NCBI GenBank assembly: GCA_003164275.1
Contig: PLSY01000392.1
Location: 32,754 to 96,753, forward strand
DNA: 64,000 nt
Reading direction: 5' to 3'
Source of the DNA: Acidimicrobiaceae bacterium
GTDB lineage: Bacteria > Actinomycetota > Acidimicrobiia > Acidimicrobiales > RAAP-2
In this document: positions 27,549 to 36,869 of the stretch, piece by piece
Position numbering within the stretch: position 1 is the first letter of the stretch
Layout of the letters: each line of letters begins with the position of its first letter
Notes under the pieces: generated by a model
What the model was told of the DNA's origin: nothing
The model's input: only the letters and a program-made list of their open reading frames with translations
Databases searched by the model: none
Program-made: the position numbers and the translations under genes

Positions 27549-28241
27549 TCAGAGGTTGGTGGTGATGCTGTAGCGATCGGCTGGATGGGTGTGAATCCCG
27601 ACGCTGATGAGGCGTCCGCCCTGGTCCCGGTGGCGTCGGGTGATGACGAGCGCGGCGCCCCCGACCTCGGTACCCAGCGCCTCGGCGATGCGGGCCTGAA
27701 GCAGTGACGCGGAGATGGTCTGTTCAACTCGTTGGTTGGCCAGCATGTCGATGGTCAGGTGGTCGCGCAGGAGCGTGTCGGCCGGAAGGTCGCCCCGCAG
27801 GTAGTGCTCACTCCAGCACAACGGGGTGTCGTCACCGCGCCGGCGTACCCTCTTGCCCTCGATCACCGACCACTTGGTGCCTCGTCTCACCCCCATGCGG
27901 CGGGCCAGCTCGGCATTCGCCACCACTTCACCCGTCCACGGCGAGGACAGTCGGGTCTCAGCGGCCAGGGTGGCGATGTCGGCTGCCGACTGGGCGACAG
28001 GTTGATAGCCGGCCGCCGGGATCGGGGCTATGACCGTCGTCCCGACCCCCGGGCGCCTGCTGATCATGCCGAACTGCTCGAGGCTGCCGAGCGCCCGGCG
28101 CACGGTGCCTCGGGCCAGTCCGTGGGTGGAGCACAGCTCTCCTTCGGTGGGGAGCCGGTCACCGACCCGGAACGTGCCCTCAGCGATCTGCACCATGAGG
28201 GCGTCGGCCAGTTGCCGGTGGTGCGGAATGCTCACGGCCAC
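27549..28241 (-). CDS. GntR/HutC-type transcriptional regulator (UTRA domain)
   Basis: A 230-residue regulator with an N-terminal winged helix (HHRQLADALMVQIAEGTFRVGDRLPTEGEL, then GTVRRALGSLEQFGMISRRPGVGT) and a C-terminal UTRA ligand domain (CWSEHYLRGDLP, LGTEVGGAALVITRRH). It lies inside the long operon, 79 bases before the carboxylase start and 39 bases after the phosphotransferase gene. It probably senses a pathway intermediate and controls this operon. Confidence 0.88.
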   Translation of the reverse strand: MAVSIPHHRQLADALMVQIAEGTFRVGDRLPTEGELCSTHGLARGTVRRALGSLEQFGMISRRPGVGTTVIAPIPAAGYQPVAQSAADIATLAAETRLSSPWTGEVVANAELARRMGVRRGTKWSVIEGKRVRRRGDDTPLCWSEHYLRGDLPADTLLRDHLTIDMLANQRVEQTISASLLQARIAEALGTEVGGAALVITRRHRDQGGRLISVGIHTHPADRYSITTNL

Positions 28242-28280
28242 GGCCCCGAGACCGCTGTCTCGTGTTTGATCGCATGGCCA

Positions 28281-29267
28281 TCACCCACCGGCTTCGTCCA
28301 GAGTCACGAGGTCGACCGCCCGGCCGAGGACGACCATGGCATGACCCCCGATGTCGTGGGACTGCTCCCGGGTCGGGTCTTTCAGCGATCGCTGGTGGAT
28401 CCCTTCCAACAGGACGGCCAGGCGGAAGTTGTACAGGACCCGGTAGTAGGTGAGGTCGCCGATCTCCTCGAGACCCCGGGCGACCCGGTACCGCTCCACC
28501 AGCTCCTCGGTCGACGGCCAACCCTCTCCGGTGGCCGGAATCCACACCTCGCAGAATCCGGCCAGGTCGAGCAGTGGATCGCCGATCGTGGCCGTCTCCC
28601 AGTCGAGGATGGCAACGACCCGCCCCGGTGGGTCGGGGGCGATGAGGGCGTTCAGCATGTGGAAGTCACCATGCATGATGGTGGGCTCGAAGTGGTCGGG
28701 AAGGTTCGCCTCGAGCCAGGCTGTCACCTGTTCGATCCCTGGCATCTGGCGCCCTTCGTAGGAGGCCAGTTGGCGGCTCCACCGGGCCACTTGGCGCTCG
28801 TGGAAGTGCTCGGGGTGGCCGAGGTCGCCGAGCCCCGCCGACTCCCAGTCGACCTCGTGGAGCCGGCCCAGCGCGTCGACCATGGCGAAGGCGACCTGGC
28901 TCCGGTGCTCCTCGTCATCGAGCGCCTCGGGGACGGGCAGTGGGTTCACCCCATTCACCCGCTCCATCAGATAGAAGGTGCAGCCGAGCACCTCGTGGTC
29001 ATCGCACAAGGCGACGACGGCCGGATGGGGGACATCGGTCCCACCGAGGCCTGCGAGTAGCCGGTACTCCCGGCGCATTCCTTCGTTTGCTCGTTCCAAG
29101 GCCACCCTCGACGGGCGACGCAGGACCCAGTGCCCCTCCCCTCGGTCGACCAGGAACATGGCGTTGGAGGCTCCGCCGCCCAACGGCGCAACCGAGAGGG
29201 GCTTCCCCGTTTCGAGGCCGGCATCATCGAGGAAGGCGGCCAGCCGGTCGAGGTCGACGAGTTCCAC
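28281..29267 (-). CDS. APH/ACAD10-type phosphotransferase family protein
   Basis: A 328-residue kinase-fold protein. It has the ATP-binding-like GGGASNAMFLV near 31-40, the catalytic loop HGDFHMLN at 199-206 and the metal-binding LDWE at 221-224. Such proteins occur next to acyl-CoA dehydrogenases in catabolic operons and, as ACAD10/11 homologues suggest, can phosphorylate hydroxyacyl-CoAs to help remove the hydroxyl group. This context (SDRs, acyl-CoA dehydrogenase, CoA ligases) supports that role better than antibiotic resistance. It starts with GTG 1 base after the SDR stop. Confidence 0.85.
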   Translation of the reverse strand: MELVDLDRLAAFLDDAGLETGKPLSVAPLGGGASNAMFLVDRGEGHWVLRRPSRVALERANEGMRREYRLLAGLGGTDVPHPAVVALCDDHEVLGCTFYLMERVNGVNPLPVPEALDDEEHRSQVAFAMVDALGRLHEVDWESAGLGDLGHPEHFHERQVARWSRQLASYEGRQMPGIEQVTAWLEANLPDHFEPTIMHGDFHMLNALIAPDPPGRVVAILDWETATIGDPLLDLAGFCEVWIPATGEGWPSTEELVERYRVARGLEEIGDLTYYRVLYNFRLAVLLEGIHQRSLKDPTREQSHDIGGHAMVVLGRAVDLVTLDEAGG

Positions 29268-29268
29268 G

Positions 29269-29961
29269 TCAGTTGCCCCGAGCGGTCATGCCGCCGTCAA
29301 CAGCGATGACGGCCCCGTTGACGAACGATGCCTCGAGGGCGGTCAAGGCCACGATCATGTGGGCGATCTCCTCAGGTGTTCCGTACCGTCCGACCGGGAT
29401 GTGGCGCTTGGCGTACTTCGCGCGGTGCTCTTCGGGGATGAGCTCGGTCATGCCGGTCAGGGTCGCCCCCGGACACACGCAGTTGGCGGTGACCCCCTTC
29501 CCACCGAGCTCACCGGCCAGGGACCGGGTGAACCCGACGAGACCGTGCTTGGACACCGAGTACGGGCTGATGTTGGGTGATGCCACCAGTGCCTCCGTCG
29601 AGGCCACGTTGACGATACGGCCGTGGCCGGAGGCGACCAGGTCGTCGAGGCATGCCCGCACCATGAGCATGGCGCCCGACAGGTTGACGGCCAGCGTCCT
29701 GTCCCAGACTGACACGAAATCCTCGCCCCCGATCGGGCTGCCTGCAGGCATGCCCGCTGCGTTGACCAGGATGTCGACGGCCCCGAGGCTCTGGTGGACG
29801 TCGGCCATTCCGGCCTCGATGGAGGCGGCGTCGCTGACATCCACGGGCCGCTCCCCGTGGATGTCGAAGCTGGCCACCTTTACGCCTTGTGCCTCCAGCA
29901 GCTCGACAGTGGCCCGGCCCATGCCGGAGTGGCCGCCCGTGACGATGGCCACCCGGCTCAT
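29269..29961 (-). CDS. Short-chain dehydrogenase/reductase (SDR)
   Basis: A 230-residue SDR with TGGHSGMG near residue 8-15, NAAG near 67 and a Ser/Tyr/Lys catalytic set in VASTEALVASPNISPYSVSKHG. It should interconvert an alcohol and a ketone, possibly on a CoA ester. Start ATG 29961 overlaps the stop of the quinone-reductase-like gene by 4 bases. The next gene starts 1 base after its stop, so all are coupled. Confidence 0.9.
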   Translation of the reverse strand: MSRVAIVTGGHSGMGRATVELLEAQGVKVASFDIHGERPVDVSDAASIEAGMADVHQSLGAVDILVNAAGMPAGSPIGGEDFVSVWDRTLAVNLSGAMLMVRACLDDLVASGHGRIVNVASTEALVASPNISPYSVSKHGLVGFTRSLAGELGGKGVTANCVCPGATLTGMTELIPEEHRAKYAKRHIPVGRYGTPEEIAHMIVALTALEASFVNGAVIAVDGGMTARGN

Positions 29962-30950
29962 GCCGGCATCTCCACAATGACCTTGCCGAGGGCCCGCCGC
30001 TCGAATACCACCCTCATGGCATCGGCGGTCTCGGCCAGAGGGAACCGGTGACCGATGGCCGGAGTCACCAGGCCCTGTCCGTACCATTCGAACAGCTGGC
30101 GGAAGTCCCTGGCGTTGGCCGCCGGGTCGGCGATGGCCGAGAGCCCATAGGCCACCCCGACCAGCGAGATCCCCTTCAAGATGGTCTGGTTGACCTTCAC
30201 CACCGGGATGTCCCCAGAGGCGAAACCGATCACCAGGTACCGGCCGTTCCAGGCCAGGCATCTCATCTGCTCCCTGGCGTCGGGTCCGCCGACGGTGTCG
30301 AAGACCACGTCGACTCCCCGACCGCCCGTGTTCTCCTTCACGGCCGCCGACAGGGAGTCGAAGCGCTGATGGTCGAGCATCACGTCCGCGCCGAGGGAGC
30401 GGGCCAGCTCACACTTCTCCTCGCCGCCGGCGACAGCCACCACCTTCGCCCCCGCCGCCTTCGCCACCTGGACGGCGGCCGAGCCACATCCGCCGCTCGC
30501 CCCGAGCACGAGGACCCACTCACCGGCCGTCAGGGACCCCCTGGTCAACAGGCCGTGGATGGCGGTGCCGTAGGTGATGTTGAAGCCGGCAGCCTCGTCG
30601 AACGGCATGTCGTCTGGAATGCGGTGGACCTGATGGTTGGGCGGCGTGGCCACAGCCTCGGTGGCGAACCCTCCGGAGCCGACCACGGCGAGAACCCGGT
30701 CCCCGAGCGACAGACCCGAGACCTCCGGCCCGATCTCTTCGATCTCGCCGGCGCACTCGGTGCCGGCCACGAAAGGGGGCAGAAGGGATGACTGATAGAG
30801 ACCACGGACCATGAGCACGTCCGGGTAATTGACCGAGGCAGCCCGTACTTTGATACGAACCGACCCCGGTCCGATCGGAGGGGACGGTCGCTCCCGGAGC
30901 TCGAGGCTCCCTTCGCCGCTCAGCTCGGTGCAGACAGCAGCAATGGTCAC
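29958..30950 (-). CDS. Zinc-less MDR-family NADPH:quinone reductase-like oxidoreductase
   Basis: A 330-residue medium-chain reductase of the quinone-oxidoreductase branch. It has VKVRAASVNYPDVLM near 35, NITYGTAIHGLL, the cofactor motif GASGGCGSAAVQ and a C-terminal MRVVFERRALGKVIVEM. The cysteine-rich zinc lobe of alcohol dehydrogenases is absent. It may reduce enoyl-CoA or enone intermediates. The start is GTG 30950, overlapping the SDR stop as GTGA and preceded by GGGGGCGGGG. The frame continues upstream to 31325 only as an overlap with the SDR gene. Confidence 0.88.
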   Translation of the reverse strand: MTIAAVCTELSGEGSLELRERPSPPIGPGSVRIKVRAASVNYPDVLMVRGLYQSSLLPPFVAGTECAGEIEEIGPEVSGLSLGDRVLAVVGSGGFATEAVATPPNHQVHRIPDDMPFDEAAGFNITYGTAIHGLLTRGSLTAGEWVLVLGASGGCGSAAVQVAKAAGAKVVAVAGGEEKCELARSLGADVMLDHQRFDSLSAAVKENTGGRGVDVVFDTVGGPDAREQMRCLAWNGRYLVIGFASGDIPVVKVNQTILKGISLVGVAYGLSAIADPAANARDFRQLFEWYGQGLVTPAIGHRFPLAETADAMRVVFERRALGKVIVEMPA

Positions 30951-31702
30951 GCCCCGCCCCCATCGAGTGAGAGCAGGGCGCCGGTCATGTACGACGAAGC
31001 CTCCGAGGCCAAGAACAAGGCGGTGCCGACGACTTCGTCGGCCGTGGCGATCCTCTGCAACGAGATACGGGCGGCCAACATCTGTTCGATCTCCGGCGTC
31101 GGGATGGCCTTGTCGAAGCTGTCGGTGTGGAAGGGGCCGCACACGATGGCATTGACCCGTATCCCCTTCGGGCCGAGCTCCTGGGAGGCGGCCTGGGTGA
31201 GCACGTTGAGCCCCGCCTTGGCCGCCGCGTAGACAACGGTGTGGGGGGACGGGCGCAGTGACGCCTTCGAGCTCACATTGATGATGGAGCCTCCACGAGC
31301 CATGTGCCCGGCGGCCAGCCCGCACAGGCGGAGTGGGCCTTTCAAGTTCACCGCCACCGTCTTGTCGAACAGGTCCTCGGTGATCCCCGCCAGTGACGGC
31401 GGAACCGGCGCGATGCCGGCATTGTTAACCAGGATGTCCAGGGAGCCAAACTCCTCGATCGTCCGGTTGACCAGGTGCTCGCACCCCTCCCAGTCCCCAA
31501 CATGGCAGCTGACGGCGAGGGCACGACGGCCGAGGGCGCGGATGGCCGTTGCCACCTCTTCGCACGCTTCCGCCTTGCGACTCGAGACGACCACGTCGGC
31601 GCCGGCTTCGGCCAGGCCCAAGGCCATGGCCCGTCCGAGGCCCTTGCTTCCTCCGGTGACGATGGCTACTTTTCCGTCGACGCGAAATGAGGGGTTGGTC
31701 AT
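30947..31702 (-). CDS. Short-chain dehydrogenase/reductase (SDR)
   Basis: A classical 251-residue SDR with TGGSKGLG near residue 17, NNAG near 92, and catalytic VSSKAS...YAAAKAG. The C-terminal ALFLASEASSYMTGALLSLDGG is typical. It overlaps the CoA ligase gene by 4 bases on one side and the quinone-reductase-like gene by 4 bases on the other. It should act on an acyl-CoA alcohol or ketone after activation by the ligase. Confidence 0.92.
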   Translation of the reverse strand: MTNPSFRVDGKVAIVTGGSKGLGRAMALGLAEAGADVVVSSRKAEACEEVATAIRALGRRALAVSCHVGDWEGCEHLVNRTIEEFGSLDILVNNAGIAPVPPSLAGITEDLFDKTVAVNLKGPLRLCGLAAGHMARGGSIINVSSKASLRPSPHTVVYAAAKAGLNVLTQAASQELGPKGIRVNAIVCGPFHTDSFDKAIPTPEIEQMLAARISLQRIATADEVVGTALFLASEASSYMTGALLSLDGGGA

Positions 31703-33243
31703 GCCACGGCCGCCCGGTACTCGTCACGCAGGCCGGCCTTGTGGAGCTTGCCCGTCGGGAGCCTCGGGAGCTCATCGCGGAAGTCGATCACCCGGGGCAC
31801 CTTGTAGGGAGCGAGGTGAGACCGCACATAGGACCGGAGCTCTTCGGACAGCTCTGGGGTTCCTTTTACGCCCTCGGCGAGCTGCACCACGGCGTGCACG
31901 TACTCCCCCATGTCGGGGTCGGGGAGCCCGAAGACGGCCACGTCGGCCACCTTCGGGTCCATGATTAGGCACGACTCGATCTCAGCGGGGTAGATGTTGA
32001 CGCCTCCCGAGATGATCATGAACGTCTTGCGGTCGGTGAGGAACAGATAGCCATCTTCGTCGAGATACCCGACGTCCCCGAGTGCCGACCACATCGGGTG
32101 GTCAGGGTGGCGGCTCTCGGAGGTCTTCTTCGGATCCCCGTGGTACTCGAAGGGGATCTGATCTTGCTCGAAGTAGATGAGGCCTGACTGGCCTGCGGGC
32201 AACTCGTTACCGTCGTCGTCGCAGATGTGCGGGATGCCCATGAGTGGCTTGCCCACCGATCCGGGGTGTTCGAGCCATTCGACGGCTGAGATGAAGGTCA
32301 TGCCCGTTCCCTCGGTGGCCGCGTAGTACTCGGTGATGATGGGCCCGAGCCATTCGATCATCTGTCGCTTGACGTCGACCGGACACGGTGCGGCGGCATG
32401 GACGATGCACTCAAGGCTGGAGAGGTCATACTTCAGGCGGACCTCGTCGGGAAGCTTGAGCACCCGCACGAGCATGGTCGGGACCACCTGGCTGTGGGTC
32501 ACGTGCTCACGTTCGATGAGGGCGAGGAACTCCTCCGCATCGAATTTCTCCATCACCACCAACGTCCCACCCATCTCGTGGACACCGGCCGACCACTGCA
32601 GCCCGGCTGCATGATAGAGGGGAGCGGGGCACAGATAGACCGATGCCTCGCTCATGCCCAGCATCATCCGCTCGAGGGACGAGACACCCAAGTTCGAAGG
32701 GTCGTCGATCTGGTTGGTCTTGAGCGGACGGCGAATGCCCTTCGGGCGGCCGGTCGTACCCGACGAGTAGAGCATCACGTCGCCCCGCGGCTGATCGGCC
32801 AACGGTTCTGCCGGATAGTCGGCGACCGCCTCCTCGTAGGACTCGAACCCCGGTTCGGCCCCGTCCATCATGAGTCGGATGGTGCAGTCCGGTACGAGAG
32901 GAAGCAGTTCGACCGCTGTCTTGGCCAGGGCTGCCGTCGAGATCAGCGCGGTGGCCCCTGAGTCGTTGATCAGGTACGCGGCCTCCTCGGGCGACAGGTA
33001 GCGGTTCACCGCGGTCAAATAGAAGCCCGAACGCAGGGCGCCCCAGTAGACCTCGAAGTAGCGAGGATGATTCTCGGCCAGCAGGGCGATCTTGTCCCCG
33101 GGACGGAGACCCCGAGCGTAGAGAAGCTGGGCCAGTCGGGCCGAGGCGTCGTCGAGCTGGCGGTAGGTGATCACCTGGCCCGACCTTCCCATCACGACGG
33201 CCGGCTTGTCGGGGGTAGATTCCGCATGGAGCCCCGGGTACAT
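31699..33243 (-). CDS. AMP-forming acyl-CoA synthetase (fatty-acid-CoA ligase-like)
   Basis: A 514-residue ANL ligase with MLYSSGTTGRPKGI near residue 163, YYAATEGTG near 304, SALGDVGYLDEDGYLFLTDR and the C-terminal lysine in LPTGKLHK. It sits 2 bases after the acyl-CoA dehydrogenase stop and overlaps the SDR gene by 4 bases. The likely role is to activate the acid whose CoA ester is then oxidised by the dehydrogenase. Confidence 0.91.
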   Translation of the reverse strand: MYPGLHAESTPDKPAVVMGRSGQVITYRQLDDASARLAQLLYARGLRPGDKIALLAENHPRYFEVYWGALRSGFYLTAVNRYLSPEEAAYLINDSGATALISTAALAKTAVELLPLVPDCTIRLMMDGAEPGFESYEEAVADYPAEPLADQPRGDVMLYSSGTTGRPKGIRRPLKTNQIDDPSNLGVSSLERMMLGMSEASVYLCPAPLYHAAGLQWSAGVHEMGGTLVVMEKFDAEEFLALIEREHVTHSQVVPTMLVRVLKLPDEVRLKYDLSSLECIVHAAAPCPVDVKRQMIEWLGPIITEYYAATEGTGMTFISAVEWLEHPGSVGKPLMGIPHICDDDGNELPAGQSGLIYFEQDQIPFEYHGDPKKTSESRHPDHPMWSALGDVGYLDEDGYLFLTDRKTFMIISGGVNIYPAEIESCLIMDPKVADVAVFGLPDPDMGEYVHAVVQLAEGVKGTPELSEELRSYVRSHLAPYKVPRVIDFRDELPRLPTGKLHKAGLRDEYRAAVA

Positions 33244-33245
33244 GG

Positions 33246-34532
33246 TCAGACCTCCAGCATCGGGGCGAACTGGGCCATCGCCGCAGCCCGGCGCCCGGGT
33301 AGGTGCTCACTCGGCCAGGGGCCGGGCGCGGCCTGGTGCTCTTTCAGCACGGACCGGGCGATGGTCATCTTGTGGACCTCGGTCGGCCCATCGGCGATCC
33401 CGAGGGACATGGAGCCCAGCAGCATCTTGGCCAGCGGCATCTCGTTCGACACCCCGAGGGCCCCGTGGAGGTGGATGGTCCGCATCACCGCCTCGTGGAA
33501 CACCTTCGGTGTGGCCACCTTCACTCCGGCGATCTCCCGCCTGGCCCCCCTCGCCCCTTTGGTGTCGAAGGCCCATGAGGCGTGGAGGACCTGGAGGCGG
33601 AACTGGGTCAGCTCGATCCAGGCGTCGGCCACCTTTTCCTGGGTGAGCTGCTTGCGGGCCAGGAGCTCACCTTGCGTGGTGCGACTGAGTGCCCGCTCAC
33701 ACAGCATGTCGAGGCAGCGCCCGACCATCCCGACCGTGCGCATGGCGTGGTGGAGGCGCCCACCCCCGAGCCTGGTCTGGGCGATAGCGAAGGCCTGCCC
33801 CTCGCCGCCGAGGAGATTCTCCGCCGGCACCCTGACCCCTGAGTACCGCACATAGGGATGGTTGCCCGTCCCCTCGGCATCCCAACCGAGCCCGGTCCGC
33901 CTGATGATCTCCATGCCGGGAGTCTCGGCCGGAACGAGGAACATCGACGTCCCCTGGTACACCGGCACGTCCGGATCGGTGATGGCCATCACGACGATGA
34001 AGGCGGCGTGCTCGAAGCTGGAGGAGAACCACTTCTCACCGTCGATGACCCACTCGTCACCGTCCCTGACGGCCCGGGTGGTGAACAGCGACGGATCGGC
34101 GCCGCCCTGGGGCTCTGTCATGGCGTAACAGGAGGAGATCCGGCCTTCGAGGAGTGGCTGAAGAAAGCGCTCTTTCTGTTCCGGGGTGCCGTAGTGGGCC
34201 ACGATCTCCGCATTGCCCGAGTCGGGAGCCTGGCAGCCGAAGACACTCGGGGCGAACGAGGACCGCCCGAGGATCTCGTTCATGTAGGCCAGCCGGACCT
34301 GGCCGTAGCCCTGGCCGCCCAGATCGTGGGTGAGGTGGCACGACCAGAGACCTTGTTTGCGCACCTCGTCCTGCAAGGGGCGGATGATGGCTGCATGGAC
34401 CGGGTTGGACTTGTCATACATCACCTCCTCCCCGGCGAAGGCGAGGTCGAGAGGCTCCACCTTCTCGGCCACGAAGGTCCTGATCCACTCCAGCTGAGCC
34501 GCGAACTCAGGCTCGATATCGAAATTGGTCAC
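33246..34532 (-). CDS. Acyl-CoA dehydrogenase
   Basis: A 428-residue FAD-dependent acyl-CoA dehydrogenase. It shows CYAMTEPQGGADPSLFTTRA in the middle domain, the EKWFSSS segment, and the C-terminal helix bundle with HLHGALGVSNEMPL. It is the first gene of the nine-gene reverse operon and should introduce the double bond that starts beta-oxidation. The 92-base stretch to the divergent esterase start must contain its promoter. Confidence 0.92.
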   Translation of the reverse strand: MTNFDIEPEFAAQLEWIRTFVAEKVEPLDLAFAGEEVMYDKSNPVHAAIIRPLQDEVRKQGLWSCHLTHDLGGQGYGQVRLAYMNEILGRSSFAPSVFGCQAPDSGNAEIVAHYGTPEQKERFLQPLLEGRISSCYAMTEPQGGADPSLFTTRAVRDGDEWVIDGEKWFSSSFEHAAFIVVMAITDPDVPVYQGTSMFLVPAETPGMEIIRRTGLGWDAEGTGNHPYVRYSGVRVPAENLLGGEGQAFAIAQTRLGGGRLHHAMRTVGMVGRCLDMLCERALSRTTQGELLARKQLTQEKVADAWIELTQFRLQVLHASWAFDTKGARGARREIAGVKVATPKVFHEAVMRTIHLHGALGVSNEMPLAKMLLGSMSLGIADGPTEVHKMTIARSVLKEHQAAPGPWPSEHLPGRRAAAMAQFAPMLEV

Positions 34533-34624
34533 CGGTACTCCCCTTCAAGGTTGTGCCCATAATGTACAGACAATTGCTGCGAGCAGGGCGGGGGGATGCC
34601 ACGTCCGCCATCCGAGGGGGGAAG

Positions 34625-35560
34625 GTGCCGAGTCCCGAGCACGAACAGATGGTTGCAGAGGTCATCGAGTCCGGCATGCGCACGCCTGATGAACTGCCAC
34701 CGGACGATGTCTTGGTCGCCATTCGTCAGGCGGAGGCGTCGACGCCTCCTCCGGTCACCTCAGGATGCTCGGTCGCCCCAGTCGACGCCGGTGGCGTGCC
34801 CGGCTGGGTGGTGACGCCCGATGGACCCGTCCCGAGTTCGACCATCCTCTACCTCCACGGCGGCGGCTATCTGTTCATGACGGCAAGGAGCCACCTGGCA
34901 GTCATGGCCGCACTCGCCGTCGAAGCAAGGGCCGTGTGCATTGGCATCGACTACCGGCGCGCCCCCGAGCATCCGTTCCCAGCCGCCGTCAACGATGCCA
35001 TCTCCGCCTATCAGTGGCTCCTGGACGGCGGCCGCCATCCCAAGACGATCGCCGTGGCCGGAGACTCGGCCGGTGGCGGCCTGGTACTCGCCACCCTGGT
35101 CGCCCTACGCGACCGGGGAACAGCCATGCCCGCCGCAGCCGTCTGCTTTTCCCCCTGGACCGACCTCGCCGTCACCGGTGCCTCAGCCGACACGGCCGAC
35201 GATCCGGTGGTGGGCCGGGCGGCCCTCCGGATGATGGCCGCCGCCTACCTGGACGGTGCCGATCCGACAGACCCGCTGGCTTCCCCGCTGTATGCCGATC
35301 TCCACGGTCTTCCACCCCTCCAGATCCAGGTCGGTGACCGTGAATCGCTCCTCAATGACGCCAGGCGATTCGTCGAGCGGGCCACTGCAGCCGGGGCCAT
35401 GGTCAGCTACCTCGAGCTCCCGGGTGTCATCCACATGTGGATCGTGTTCGGGCCCGACGTCCCGGAGTCCAAGCAGGCCTTCGCGGCAGCCGGATCGTTC
35501 CTCTCCGATCACCTCGATCAGGCCGATGGAACAGGTGCCGGACGGCTCGATGACCGGTAG
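34625..35560 (+). CDS. Alpha/beta hydrolase, HSL type
   Basis: A 311-residue HSL-family esterase with HGGGYLFM near residue 77, the nucleophile elbow AGDSAGG near 150, a late aspartate (GDRESLLND) and histidine (GVIHMW). It should hydrolyse an ester or lactone made by the oxidative enzymes. I prefer GTG 34625 (first residues PSPEHEQM fit the family, GAGGGGGG upstream). ATG 34562 in the same frame would leave only 29 bases to the divergent acyl-CoA dehydrogenase start. The next gene follows after 43 bases. Confidence 0.85.
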   Translation: MPSPEHEQMVAEVIESGMRTPDELPPDDVLVAIRQAEASTPPPVTSGCSVAPVDAGGVPGWVVTPDGPVPSSTILYLHGGGYLFMTARSHLAVMAALAVEARAVCIGIDYRRAPEHPFPAAVNDAISAYQWLLDGGRHPKTIAVAGDSAGGGLVLATLVALRDRGTAMPAAAVCFSPWTDLAVTGASADTADDPVVGRAALRMMAAAYLDGADPTDPLASPLYADLHGLPPLQIQVGDRESLLNDARRFVERATAAGAMVSYLELPGVIHMWIVFGPDVPESKQAFAAAGSFLSDHLDQADGTGAGRLDDR

Positions 35561-35603
35561 GCTCGCCTCCACCAGGTGAAACGATCCAAGGGGGATACGC
35601 CAA

Positions 35604-36716
35604 GTGCAGACCGAGGCCGCAGTGTTGTGGGAGACCGGTGCCAAGTGGAGCGTGGAGCCAATCGAACTCGATCCGCCTCAAGCCGGTGAGGTGCTGGTCA
35701 AGCTGGCCGCCTCTGGGATGTGCCACTCAGACGAGCACCTGGTTACTGGCGACCTGCCCGGGTCACTTCCCTGCGTCGGTGGCCACGAAGGGGCAGGCAT
35801 CGTCGAAGAGGTGGGCCCTGGGGTCTCGGACTTCCAGCCCGGGGACCACGTGGTGTTCGGATTCGTCCCGGCGTGCGGGAAGTGCGGGCCGTGCGTGCGA
35901 GGCCACTCCAACCTGTGCGAAGTCGGGGCCACGCTCATGCGGGGGCGCCAAATGGACGGGACCGCCCGCCATCACGCCCAGGGCCAGGACCTGTTCACCA
36001 TGACCTGTCTCGGCACGTTCGCCCGGCACACCGTTGTCAACCAGGCCTCGTGCGTGAAGATCGCCGACGACATCCCACTCGAACTGGCGTGCCTGGTGGG
36101 CTGCGGGGTCACGACCGGATGGGGGTCGTCCGTGTACGCGGCCGGCATCGCTCCCGGCGACAACGTGGCCGTCATCGGAGCGGGAGGCATCGGCTCTGCA
36201 GCCATCCAAGGGGCCCGCCTGGCCGGGGCCGAGCGGATCTTCGCCATCGATCCGGTGGCCTTCAAGAGGGAGAAGGCCCTGACCTTCGGGGCCACGCACG
36301 TCGCCAACAGCGTGGAGGAGGCCACGGAGCTCATCCGCGAGATCACCTGGGGCAAGATGTGCGACAAGGTCATCTACTCGATCGGCGTCGGCGACGGGCA
36401 GATGATCTCCTCGGTCATGGGCATCGCCGCCAAGCGGGGCCGGGTGGTGATCACCAACATCCACCCGATCGGCGAGATGTCGGTCAGCCTCAACCTGTGC
36501 GACCTGACCTTGATGGAGAAGCAGATCGTCGGCTCCCTGTTCGGGACGGCCAACTTCCGCTACGACATTCCGAAGCTGCTCGAGCTCTACCGCCAAGGTC
36601 AGCTCGACCTCGACGGCATGGTCACCAACACCTACAAGCTGGGAGACATCAACCAGGGCTACCAGGACCTGCGGGACGGCAAGAACATCCGCGGCGTCAT
36701 GGTCTACGAGGACTGA
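35604..36716 (+). CDS. Zinc-dependent alcohol dehydrogenase, NDMA-dependent/mycofactocin type
   Basis: A 370-residue MDR alcohol dehydrogenase. It has both zinc sites: catalytic ligands in MCHSDEH, GGHEGAG and the cysteine of CLVGCGV, and the structural CGKCGPC...C cluster near 92-110. The opening TEAAVLWETGAKWSVEPIEL and the insertion GATLMRGRQMDG match the group whose NADH stays bound and is recycled by an external acceptor such as mycofactocin (NDMA in vitro). It starts with GTG after AAGGGGGAT. It should oxidise primary alcohols to aldehydes. Confidence 0.9.
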   Translation: MQTEAAVLWETGAKWSVEPIELDPPQAGEVLVKLAASGMCHSDEHLVTGDLPGSLPCVGGHEGAGIVEEVGPGVSDFQPGDHVVFGFVPACGKCGPCVRGHSNLCEVGATLMRGRQMDGTARHHAQGQDLFTMTCLGTFARHTVVNQASCVKIADDIPLELACLVGCGVTTGWGSSVYAAGIAPGDNVAVIGAGGIGSAAIQGARLAGAERIFAIDPVAFKREKALTFGATHVANSVEEATELIREITWGKMCDKVIYSIGVGDGQMISSVMGIAAKRGRVVITNIHPIGEMSVSLNLCDLTLMEKQIVGSLFGTANFRYDIPKLLELYRQGQLDLDGMVTNTYKLGDINQGYQDLRDGKNIRGVMVYED

Positions 36717-36869
36717 TCGAAGACCCCGGGTCGACTCCAGGCGCCGTGACTACCCAGACCGGCGCTCGTCGCCGAGCTGTATCGTCTGGCCAATGACACC
36801 CCACCCCGGCCCGACTCTGGCGGAACGAGAAGTCATCCCCGACCATCGTCAAACCTTCACCTTGAGGCC

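Noticed and set aside
28281..29267. Aminoglycoside phosphotransferase (resistance gene)
   Set aside because: The fold is shared, but the position between SDR, CoA ligase and carboxylase genes fits the ACAD10/11-like catabolic type better.
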